Assembly: GCF_034531395.1 (NCBI RefSeq)
Contig: NZ_JARVCO010000002.1
Location: 372,001-436,000 of the forward strand
Reading direction: 5' to 3'
DNA from: Pontiella agarivorans
Lineage (GTDB): Bacteria; Verrucomicrobiota; Kiritimatiellia; Kiritimatiellales; Pontiellaceae
DNA length: 64,000 nucleotides
Of this stretch, positions 36,531-44,377 are shown piece by piece (within the stretch, counting starts at the first letter, position 1; each line of letters opens with the position of its first letter). The notes under the pieces were generated by a model. It did not search any database, had not been told where the DNA came from, and worked only from the letters and a program-made list of their open reading frames with translations. The position numbers and the translations under genes were made by a program.

Positions 36531-37643
36531 GTGTCTTCTCGTCCGCAGTTAGTTGTTGTGGGGCAAAGTCCTCCTCCTTACAACGGCCAGACCACTATGA
36601 TTGATCTAATGGTGCACGGCATTGAAGATAAATATGAACTTCAATTCATCCGAATGGCATTCAGCGATTCTGTTTCGGAAGCGGGAAAATTTCGGTTGGG
36701 AAAAGTATGGCACTTATTGTCTCTCATAGTTAAAACTTGGAGGGCTTTGGGAATTCGCCGGAACAAGTATCTGTATTATCCACCGGGATCCGCGAACCTG
36801 CTTCCGATTATCCGGGACATCATTTTCCTCCTTCTGGTCCGCCCTTTCTGCAAAGGCTTGGTTTTGCAGTTTCATTCCGGCGGATTGGGAAATTATGCCG
36901 ATAGGCATCCGGTTATCGGTTTTTTCATGCGTTTGGCTTACGGACGTATGAATGCTGGTATAGTGCAGGGCGAGTCATGTCCGGATGATCCATCGGCGTT
37001 TAAGGCCCGGGAACGGTTTGTTGTTCCTCACGGTATGGATATTCGTGGCGTTGGAGCAGTCGGAGTCCCAGAGGAAAAGGAACGGGAGTTAAGGATCCTG
37101 TTTGTCGGTATTCATACAACAGACAAAGGGGTGTTTACGCTGGCTGAAACGGCAAAAATCCTGAAGAAACGTAATGTCGCTTTTAAAATAGCCATGGTCG
37201 GCCGTTGGTATACCGAGTCTGAAGAATTAAAATTCCTACAGTATGTCGAGCAGTATGACTTAAATAATGAAATATCTATGAAAGGTGTTCTCGTTAATGA
37301 TGAACTGTGGGCGATGTATGAATGGGCTGACATATTCTTCTTTCCTACATTTGGAGAGACATTCGGTTTGGTTCAATTAGAGGCTATGGCCCATGGTTTG
37401 CCAGTTGTTGCGTCTGAGTGTTCCGGCCCGATGGACGTTATAGCGGATGGGGAAACCGGCTTTTTATGTGGCATTGATCAGCCGACTGAGTTTGCGGATA
37501 AACTGGCATTGCTGTATCAGCAACCGAAATTAATTAGGCGTTTGGGAGCGAAGGCTAAAGAGCGTTACAATGAATATTACCGGGAAAAGCATTTCAGAGA
37601 TCGCATCAACGCGGTATTTCAGCATGTATTAGCGAGAGACTGA
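36531..37643 (+). CDS. Family 4 (GT-B) glycosyltransferase
   Basis: The 370-residue protein starts at GTG 36531. It has 'VVVGQSPPPYNGQTTMIDLMV' (the PPxxGG-like acceptor loop of GT4), 'RILFVGIHTTDKGVFTLAETAKIL', 'FKIAMVGRWYTE', and 'ADIFFFPTFGETFGLVQLEAMAHGLPVVASECSGPMDVI' with the ETFGLVxxEA donor motif. It is the last intact gene of the AT-richer block; a decayed IS begins 90 bp downstream. Confidence 0.88.
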   Translation: MSSRPQLVVVGQSPPPYNGQTTMIDLMVHGIEDKYELQFIRMAFSDSVSEAGKFRLGKVWHLLSLIVKTWRALGIRRNKYLYYPPGSANLLPIIRDIIFLLLVRPFCKGLVLQFHSGGLGNYADRHPVIGFFMRLAYGRMNAGIVQGESCPDDPSAFKARERFVVPHGMDIRGVGAVGVPEEKERELRILFVGIHTTDKGVFTLAETAKILKKRNVAFKIAMVGRWYTESEELKFLQYVEQYDLNNEISMKGVLVNDELWAMYEWADIFFFPTFGETFGLVQLEAMAHGLPVVASECSGPMDVIADGETGFLCGIDQPTEFADKLALLYQQPKLIRRLGAKAKERYNEYYREKHFRDRINAVFQHVLARD

Positions 37644-37733
37644 AGGTAGAGGACGGGAGGCGGAGGACTTAGGAGAAGGTAAGGGATTTCGGGAGTGATG
37701 GAGAATGGGTGTATGTAGTGATGCAAAGTGGGT

Positions 37734-38782
37734 TGACCTGCCCCCAGACATTGGACAGAACCTAGTGAGAGTCCTGCCGGGTTAGGTTTTCTTTCTCTGG
37801 ATGCAACGCATCCTCTTCCTCTCCCCCTAGGGGGGGGGGGGGGCTCGCCGCAAACTCTGCCGGCGCCAAATAATTTAACGAACTGTGTGGTTGAACCTGA
37901 TTATAGTCAGCTCTCCATGCTTCGATGGGTTCCCGTGCTTCAGGGACATTGATGAACCAATGCTCATTCAAACATTCATCCCGAAGTTTGCCATTAAAAC
38001 TTTCTACATATCCATTCTGCTGAGGTTTGCCGGGTTCAATAAAATCCAAAGGAACATCCATTTCGTATGCCCATTGGTCAAGTACATGGCCTCTGAACTC
38101 CGGGCCGTTATCCATGATCAGGCGGCCGGGCTTGCCGCGAAGATCAATCAGACTATCAAGAACACGGACAACCCGTCTCCCGTTAAGAGAAGTATCCGTC
38201 TCAATCCAAAGACATTCCCGAGTGTAGTCATCAAGAATATTAAGCATACGTATTTTTCGCCCCTGCACGGTGGCATCATGCACACAGTCCATACTCCATC
38301 GTTCATTCGCCCTGATAGGTGCCGAAGGCTTCTCCTTGCGCTTATAAGCCGTTTTACACTTTTTGCGTTTAGGAACCTGCAAGCCTTCTTCCCGATAGAT
38401 CGGTTCGATTCGCTTATGGTTATCAAGCCATCTATCCCGCCGAAGCAGTACGATCAGCCGTCGGTAGCCCCAGCGTTTGCGTTCCCTGGCTTTTTCTCTC
38501 AAGGCAGCCCTGAGACGGGGATCATTCTTTGGGACCGAGAGCTTCTTGCAAGGCTAAGCAGCCCGCAGATATGCGAACGGCTGACCGAATACTTTCATGA
38601 GCATAGTCAGCCATCTCGCGCTTGGCTGGGGGCGTTACCACTTTTTTGAGTTAACGTCCTTCAGAATCTGGATGTCCAGGGCCTGCTCAGCCACAAGCCG
38701 CTTCAGTCTTGAGTTCTCTTTACGGGTTATTTACCACGGAAAATTCTCATTTAAACCTTTCCAGTTTTATGGGATCAGGTCA
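37734..38782 (-). mobile_element. Decayed IS3-family insertion sequence
   Basis: The left end starts TGACCTGCCCCC (37734) and the right end reads CAGGTCA (38776-38782), with partial matches between the inner sequences, as expected for terminal inverted repeats. Between them are minus-strand fragments of orfA and a frameshifted orfB. The span of about 1.05 kb is short for the family, so most of orfA has been lost. No exact target duplication is visible. Confidence 0.7.
37762..38732 (-). pseudogene. IS3-family transposase remnants (orfA end and frameshifted orfB)
   Basis: The intact part (37762-38502, 246 residues) has the rve/DDE core: '[10 protein letters not shown]' (first D), '[12 protein letters not shown]' (second D) and '[19 protein letters not shown]' (E). 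Upstream, the N-terminal part of orfB lies in another frame, ending near 38523, and the C-terminal end of orfA ('ENSRLKRLVAEQALDIQILKDV') is at about 38641-38730. A run of 14 G (37830-37843) lies near the 3' end of orfB. Loss of an intact start and a frameshift make it non-functional unless rescued by frameshifting. Confidence 0.75.
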
Positions 38783-39020
38783 GGGTTTGGTGCATGTGTC
38801 TTGATGTTGCACTTGCCTTTTAAAATGAGCACATGAATGTACAAAAATACAGGTATGAGGTATCGAGAAAGACGTGTTGAGAAGACGCTTACGGAGCTTT
38901 TTCGTCATTGATGAGGCTACTTGCTTTGGCCTTTATTCGCCATATTTGGCTCAAATATGGCGGTATGGGCATGGTATTTCGTTGAATAAGTGTGTGGTTG
39001 AGGGTAGTTCTTTCTGTGCA
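38783..39020. other. Non-coding scar between the IS and the four-helix-bundle remnant
   Basis: No gene is recognised. The last bases before 39021 (39000-39020) may contain the degraded N-terminus of the four-helix-bundle gene, since a 'VW' and hydrophobic residues characteristic of its first helix appear in a different frame. Confidence 0.35.
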
Positions 39021-39374
39021 ATGACCAAAGACGGATCTATGTACAGGAGCTATGGTTTTCTGGATCAGCTTCAGCGGGCTTCTGTGTCTGTTATGAACAA
39101 TATTGCAGAGGGTTTTGGACGCGTCAGCAACAAAGATTTTGTCAAGTTTCTGTTTATCTCAAGAGGATCCGTAGGAGAAGTACGGTCAATGCTTTATTTG
39201 GCATTGGATATGGCTTATATCACAAATGAACAGTTGGATGATGTTTATGTTCTGTGTGTGCGGGAATCCCAATTGTGCTGGGGATTGATTAAGCATCTAC
39301 AGAAAACGAGCGGATGGAAACCCGGCATACAGATCATGCTCATCTCCTTGATTCCGCAACTGGCCCGGTTTTAA
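39021..39374 (+). pseudogene. Four-helix-bundle protein, N-terminally truncated copy
   Basis: From ATG 39021 the frame encodes 'MTKDGSMYRSYGFLDQLQRASVSVMNNIAEGFGRVSNKDFVKFLF' and 'SRGSVGEVRSMLYLALDMAYI', a good match to helices 2-4 of the S23 family. The first helix with its VWQ motif is missing or frameshifted upstream. It is more like the 'KDGS..RDYGLRDQI' subgroup than the copy at 18460, so it is not a recent duplicate. Inverted-repeat arms like those of 18419-18846 are not seen around it. Confidence 0.65.
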
Positions 39375-39421
39375 CATTTAACGCTTTAACAAGCAGCTTC
39401 GCTGCGTCTATCGGAGTTCTT

Positions 39422-41902
39422 ATGATAAATTTTCTGGTTAAATGGGCAAAGTGGTTTGTTCCGATCCTCGGAAGCATTCTGCTTTTTGGGTTCGTGCATG
39501 TGTTTCAGCAGGTCGGCGGATTCATTTTTCCGGGCTGGAGCATGGCGGTTTTCGGATTGTTTTTCGGGGTAACATTGCTGGGTTATCTGCTGCAGCTGAA
39601 TGTACTGAACCGTATCGGCGGGATTGCCGTGGTGTTCCTGGCGGTCGTGATTGTGGCCGGAACCTTGTTGCCGAAGCAGACGATTCAGTCTTATCCGGAA
39701 AGAACGTCGCAGAAAGTTTCTGAAGATTTTGATGCGGCATGGAAAGCCATCTACGGAAAAAATCTGTTTGAGGAGTTCAGCCTGCATAACAATCTGATGG
39801 CGTATCTGGATAGTCTGGCTGATTTTGATGTGCATCGTGCCGGTCAGATCGGACTTTTTTTCCTCTTCGGCATCGCACTGGGCATCTGTTTTCTTTTTCC
39901 GGTTGACCCTATTCATCGGCCGGAATTTCTGGGCCGTATTCTGCTGCTGTTGCTGTGTGGCTTTCTGTGGGCCCTGCAGACGGAACTGCTTCAGTCGTTA
40001 TCGCCGACGCGGGATGTTACCTTTATTGGTTTTCTGGAAAGCCTGATCGGGGTATCGGGCGGGGTGGTTCTGTTTGCGCTGTTTGATGTTGCGTATGTGA
40101 GTCGTAAAAAGGCGCTGGAAGACCGGCGGTTTAATATTCTCGGGGTCGGTATTGATGCGGTGAATATGCAGGATTGCCTAGAACTCTTTGAGGAAATTAT
40201 TGGGAAGGACATAAATTTGGAGTGCGGTAGCTTGATACCGCTTTCAGATACAGCCGAAAGCAGTTTCCTCTACCCGAGTCAGGAGGAAACGGGGACATTA
40301 GAGTTGCCCGATGGGCAACAGTTTGAAGTTGGCAGTCAGGAGTCGGGTGCTAAAACTTCAAACCCCAAACCCCAAACTCCAAACTACTTGAAGTTATCAT
40401 CCGGTCTGCAGACCAAACTGCCTGCCATGACGACGGCGATGGGGGTAGCGGGGATTGTGGAATCGCGGCGTCGTCAGAAATTACAACGGATTCTGAATGA
40501 ATCGGTGTTGAATACGCCGGACGGCATGCCGTTGGTTTGGCTGGGTAAGCTGTATGGGCAGCGCCGGATTGAGCGGGTCTATGGTCCTGATTTGCTGCGC
40601 GATGCCTGTGCGTATGGCGAGGATAAAGGCTGGCGTCATTATTTCTGGGGGGCTGCGCCGGGGATCGTGGAAAAACTGAAAGAGGTGCTGGAGATCAAAC
40701 ATCCGAAGATTGAAATCGCCGGCATCTGCTGTCCGCCATTCCGCCCGCTGACAAAAGAGGAAGAGGACGCATTAGTTGAAGAGGTGAATGCTTCGAATAC
40801 GGATATTTTCTGGATTGGGATCAGCACGCCGAAGCAGCTCTATTTTATGGATCATATCCGCGATCGACTGAAGTGTAAAATTATCTGCCCGGTAGGCTAT
40901 GCGTTTGATGTGAATGCCGGAGTGGAAAAGGATGCGCCGGACTGGATTAAATATGCGGGACTGCAGTGGCTGCATCGGGGGATCAAGCAACCGCGTCTGT
41001 GGAAGCGGTATCTGCCGGACAATCCCATGTTTATTCTCAAGGTGTTTGCCCAGATGCTGCATCTGAAGCGGTTTCCTATGTTTATGCATGAACGACCGGT
41101 GGAGCCCTATCAGGATGCTGAGGGATATGACCGTTTTCCGGCGGGCTGTGTTTCGCTGTCGGCCATGACGATGGAGAGTGCCCGTGACCGGGTGGCCAAC
41201 TGGGTGGAAACCGGGCAGAAGCATTATGTGAATATCTGTACGGCCGACACCGTGGTGCAGTGTTATGACCGGCCGGATATGGCGAAGATTGTGAAGAATG
41301 CCGGTATGGCGACGACCGATGGTATGCCGCTGGTGTGGCTGGCGCGGCATTTCGGTTTTAAGGATGCGACGCGGGTTTACGGACCGGACCTGATGCTGGA
41401 GCTGTGCAGATTGAGTGAAGAAAAAGGATACAGCCATTATTTTTACGGGGCGACGGATGAGGTGTTGGCTGAACTTAAAATCAATCTGTTGAAAAAATTT
41501 CCAAAACTGAAAATCGCGGGCATGTATTCGCCTCCGTTCCGACCGTTGGAGGAATCGGAAAAAACGGAAGTGGCCGAAAGAATTAATGCGGCAAAACCGG
41601 ATATCGTTTGGTGCGGGCTGGGTACACCGAAACAGGATTATTGGGTGTCGGAATTCCGGCCAAAATTGAATTGCGCGGCAATTTTAGCTGTGGGGGCCGC
41701 GTTTAATTTTCATGCGGGCCACGTGAAGCAGGCGCCGCGCTGGATGATGAAATGCGGACTGGAGTGGCTGTTCCGGCTGGTGACTGAGCCGAAGCGCCTG
41801 TGGCGACGGTATATCATTGGCAACCCTCGGTTTGTTTTTCAGACGTTGAAGCAATGGGTTAGGGCAAAACACATCCTGAAGCGGATGGCTTTGAGTGAGT
41901 AG
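39422..41902 (+). CDS. VanZ-like / GT26-GT26 (WecG/TagA) triple-domain fusion
   Basis: Start ATG 39422 follows cggag and gives 826 residues. Residues 1-215 have several membrane segments and a VanZ-like core ('ALQTELLQSLSPTRDVTFIGFLESLIGVSGG'). Two WecG/TagA/CpsF domains follow. The first (about 237-545) has DGMPLVW at 367 and 'RVYGPDLLRDAC'; it is interrupted at about 260-336 by a low-complexity insert containing 'AKTSNPKPQTPNYLK'. The second (about 570-820) has 'TTDGMPLVW' with Asp633, 'GLGTPKQDYWVSEF' and 'GLEWLFRLVTEPKRLWRRY'. Both keep the catalytic Asp region. GT26 enzymes add ManNAcA or ManNAc-type sugars to lipid-linked acceptors. Confidence 0.88.
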   Translation: MINFLVKWAKWFVPILGSILLFGFVHVFQQVGGFIFPGWSMAVFGLFFGVTLLGYLLQLNVLNRIGGIAVVFLAVVIVAGTLLPKQTIQSYPERTSQKVSEDFDAAWKAIYGKNLFEEFSLHNNLMAYLDSLADFDVHRAGQIGLFFLFGIALGICFLFPVDPIHRPEFLGRILLLLLCGFLWALQTELLQSLSPTRDVTFIGFLESLIGVSGGVVLFALFDVAYVSRKKALEDRRFNILGVGIDAVNMQDCLELFEEIIGKDINLECGSLIPLSDTAESSFLYPSQEETGTLELPDGQQFEVGSQESGAKTSNPKPQTPNYLKLSSGLQTKLPAMTTAMGVAGIVESRRRQKLQRILNESVLNTPDGMPLVWLGKLYGQRRIERVYGPDLLRDACAYGEDKGWRHYFWGAAPGIVEKLKEVLEIKHPKIEIAGICCPPFRPLTKEEEDALVEEVNASNTDIFWIGISTPKQLYFMDHIRDRLKCKIICPVGYAFDVNAGVEKDAPDWIKYAGLQWLHRGIKQPRLWKRYLPDNPMFILKVFAQMLHLKRFPMFMHERPVEPYQDAEGYDRFPAGCVSLSAMTMESARDRVANWVETGQKHYVNICTADTVVQCYDRPDMAKIVKNAGMATTDGMPLVWLARHFGFKDATRVYGPDLMLELCRLSEEKGYSHYFYGATDEVLAELKINLLKKFPKLKIAGMYSPPFRPLEESEKTEVAERINAAKPDIVWCGLGTPKQDYWVSEFRPKLNCAAILAVGAAFNFHAGHVKQAPRWMMKCGLEWLFRLVTEPKRLWRRYIIGNPRFVFQTLKQWVRAKHILKRMALSE
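40319..40393. repeat. In-frame AGTTTG/CAAACT inverted-repeat insert inside the first GT26 domain
   Basis: CAGTTTGAAGTT at 40319-40330 is mirrored by CTTCAAAC- and CCAAACT-type repeats to 40393. The arms resemble those of the cassette at 18419-18846 but have almost nothing between them. The insert is translated in frame and interrupts a conserved domain. Confidence 0.6.
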
Positions 41903-41930
41903 GTAAGGTGGTTGGCCGGAGTATAATGGG

Positions 41931-44270
41931 ATGAGGGTGACGGACTGGATTAGGGTATTGCTGGGAGGTGTGGTGAGTAGCATCGCGGCGATATCAAATG
42001 CCGAGTATCGGGTATTGGACCGGATGACGCACTTTGAACATATTCCCATTCTTGAGTCCGATGTGCGAACGTATGAGTTCAGTTCGTTTAAACGGATTGC
42101 TGAAGCGGCGGATAAAAACAGCTGGCTTTATGAGAGAAACGGCGAGCGCGTGATGTTTCATGATGAAGGGCCGGGATGTGTTACCCGGCTCTGGGTAACA
42201 GGGGTTGATGACCAGACGTCTCGGATCAATTTCTATTTTGATGGAGAAAGTGAGGCTTCATTCTCGGTTACTCCTTATGAGTTATACGAATCGGGAATGT
42301 TTCCTTATCCCATAGTGGCCGGGCCGAATGAGTCTGCCGGAGGGCGCGTTTCGTATGTGCCGATCCCATACGAAAAGTCGTTGATGATTACCGACGTCGG
42401 GGCCGATGCTGTACGCTACTACAATATCACGTATGAAAACTATGCCGAAGGCACGGAGGTTGAAAGCTGGACAGCTGAGACTTCTTATCTGCAACTCGCG
42501 GAACAGCTGGCTGCTGTTGGGCGTGACCCTAAGCCTGTAACAGGAAACGAGTATTTAACCGGTAGCGGTGATCTTGCGAATGGTCATGCCCTGTTGCTGT
42601 TGGATACGTATGGGAGCGGAGTGGTCCAGAGTGTGGAATTTGATTTCGATGCGGTTCCTGCCGAGGTTCTGAAGTCCTGTACGATCAGTATGGAATTTGA
42701 TGGGATGAAAACCGTTGATCAAATTCCTCTGGGAGAGTTTTTCGGTTCAGCAGTAGGCGAGGTCGATGTCTTGAGCCAGCCGATCGGTATGCGCACCAAT
42801 GGAAATTGGTATTGTTACTTCCCGATGCCCTTCTGGGAGTCGGCCAGGATACAGATAACGAATAATTCTGATGTGGCCCTTTCAAATTTTGTTCACGAGG
42901 TTGCAGTTAATTCGGATGGACCGGCCAGAGAAACGGCCGGGTATTTTCATGCTAGATATCGTGAGGCGGCTTATTCTGCAGATGCAGATGATCTCGTGCT
43001 GTTCGATGAGTCAGGGTGTTCCGGAAAATTTGTCGGTCTGTCTCTGTATATGGAGGGTGAAGGAAACGGGTTCCGCGGCATGCTCTATCTTGAAGGGGAT
43101 GCGCGGGTTTACGTTGACGGCGCAGAACATCCATTTATTCACGGAACCGGAAATGAAGACTGGTTTAACGGGGCATACTATTACAATGATTATTCTGACA
43201 AGGGTGCCAATCAGGCGGAAGAAATCTTCTGTATGCCCTATCATGGGCTTCCTGCTAAATATCACTGCCACGGTGCCGAAAGCTGGACGCAGGCGTATCG
43301 TTTCAATATCTCTGATCCGATCAACTGGACGTCCTCGTTGCTGTTCACCATTGAGCATGGTCAGTATCCGGCTTATGAGGGAGGGTATTATTCCTGTGTT
43401 ACGTACAGCTACCAAAGACCCGGTGCAGCATCATTTCCGATAGCAGTAATTTCCGCAGCGAATGCGTATGATTATTTTTATACCTGTGATGGAGTTCCGG
43501 CCACGAATACCGCAAAATTTATTACTCCCCGTGCTGAAGAGAATGCGCCGGAGATCACGTTGGTCGGATACAGTAATGTGACAGCCTCTGCGTTTTCTGT
43601 TTCTATTCCTCCGGAGAATGAGGGGGTCATTCTTCAATTGGTATCGGACTTCAGCTCGTCAACGAATACAGCAACGGTCAGTATGGGCGATAGAGTTGTT
43701 GGACGATGGTGTCAGTTGGATCTGAATTATACCAATTCACCATTTGGGTGGGGAATTAACGAGGTATTTCTGCCCGTGGAAGTCACCGGAAATAAGAACC
43801 GGCTGGACTTATCCATATCTTACTCTGCACCGGCCACCGAATATCGGATTAAGGTTATACCGCTTTCCAATCCATTGGAACCCGGTGCTCTGTATCAGGA
43901 GTGGATTCAGCAATTCTCCGGATTGCGGAGTTTTACGAATTATACCGACAATCCTGATGCAGACGCATTTGATAATTTTACTGAGTATGTTTTTGGAGGG
44001 AATCCGGAGGGGCATGATCAGCATCTGGATACCATCGGTTCATTCAGGAAAACAGCTGAAGGACTGGTGGAGTTTTCCTATCCTAAGCGAATTGACGAAA
44101 ATCTGGTTTATTCTGTGCAGATCTGTACCAATCTTGCTTCCGGGAGTTGGAGTATCCATAAACCGCTTTCGACTGATGAAGGTGTTGGAGAGCATGGATT
44201 CAGTATGGTGACGAATCAAATGCCGGGAGCGCATCTGGGATTTTTCCGCCTGTTGGTGGAGGAGCGATAA
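41931..44270 (+). CDS. Secreted DUF2961 protein (glycoside hydrolase family 172-like)
   Basis: The 779-residue product has a signal peptide (first 23 residues or so) and a DUF2961 catalytic region. Blocks include 'MFHDEGPGCVTRLWVTG' near residues 81-97, 'YVPIPYEKSLMI' and 'FIHGTGNEDWFNGAYYYNDY' near 402-421, with the conserved Glu in GNEDWF. DUF2961 enzymes now form GH172, which includes furanosidases acting on fructose- and arabinofuranose-containing glycans. The C-terminal 125 residues ('SFTNYTDNPDADAFDNFTEYVFGGNPEG...GFFRLLVEER') form an end domain frequent in this bacterial group. Its placement within the synthesis locus suggests trimming of the secreted polymer, by inference. Confidence 0.82.
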   Translation: MRVTDWIRVLLGGVVSSIAAISNAEYRVLDRMTHFEHIPILESDVRTYEFSSFKRIAEAADKNSWLYERNGERVMFHDEGPGCVTRLWVTGVDDQTSRINFYFDGESEASFSVTPYELYESGMFPYPIVAGPNESAGGRVSYVPIPYEKSLMITDVGADAVRYYNITYENYAEGTEVESWTAETSYLQLAEQLAAVGRDPKPVTGNEYLTGSGDLANGHALLLLDTYGSGVVQSVEFDFDAVPAEVLKSCTISMEFDGMKTVDQIPLGEFFGSAVGEVDVLSQPIGMRTNGNWYCYFPMPFWESARIQITNNSDVALSNFVHEVAVNSDGPARETAGYFHARYREAAYSADADDLVLFDESGCSGKFVGLSLYMEGEGNGFRGMLYLEGDARVYVDGAEHPFIHGTGNEDWFNGAYYYNDYSDKGANQAEEIFCMPYHGLPAKYHCHGAESWTQAYRFNISDPINWTSSLLFTIEHGQYPAYEGGYYSCVTYSYQRPGAASFPIAVISAANAYDYFYTCDGVPATNTAKFITPRAEENAPEITLVGYSNVTASAFSVSIPPENEGVILQLVSDFSSSTNTATVSMGDRVVGRWCQLDLNYTNSPFGWGINEVFLPVEVTGNKNRLDLSISYSAPATEYRIKVIPLSNPLEPGALYQEWIQQFSGLRSFTNYTDNPDADAFDNFTEYVFGGNPEGHDQHLDTIGSFRKTAEGLVEFSYPKRIDENLVYSVQICTNLASGSWSIHKPLSTDEGVGEHGFSMVTNQMPGAHLGFFRLLVEER

Positions 44271-44308
44271 TCCGATAAAAGACGCTGTTGTGTTTCTGAA
44301 TAATGATG

Positions 44309-44342
44309 AGCCTTGGAATCAAATGATTCCGGGGCTTTTTTG
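44309..44342 (+). terminator. Intrinsic terminator after the DUF2961 gene
   Basis: A 12-bp stem (44309-44320 with 44325-44336, two G-U pairs, 4-nt loop) is followed by a run of T at 44336-44341. This is a textbook Rho-independent terminator 39 bp past the stop and separates this gene from the following membrane-protein operon. Confidence 0.85.
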
Positions 44343-44377
44343 TTTACAGGGTTATTGCATGAAATTAGCGTGTACCG

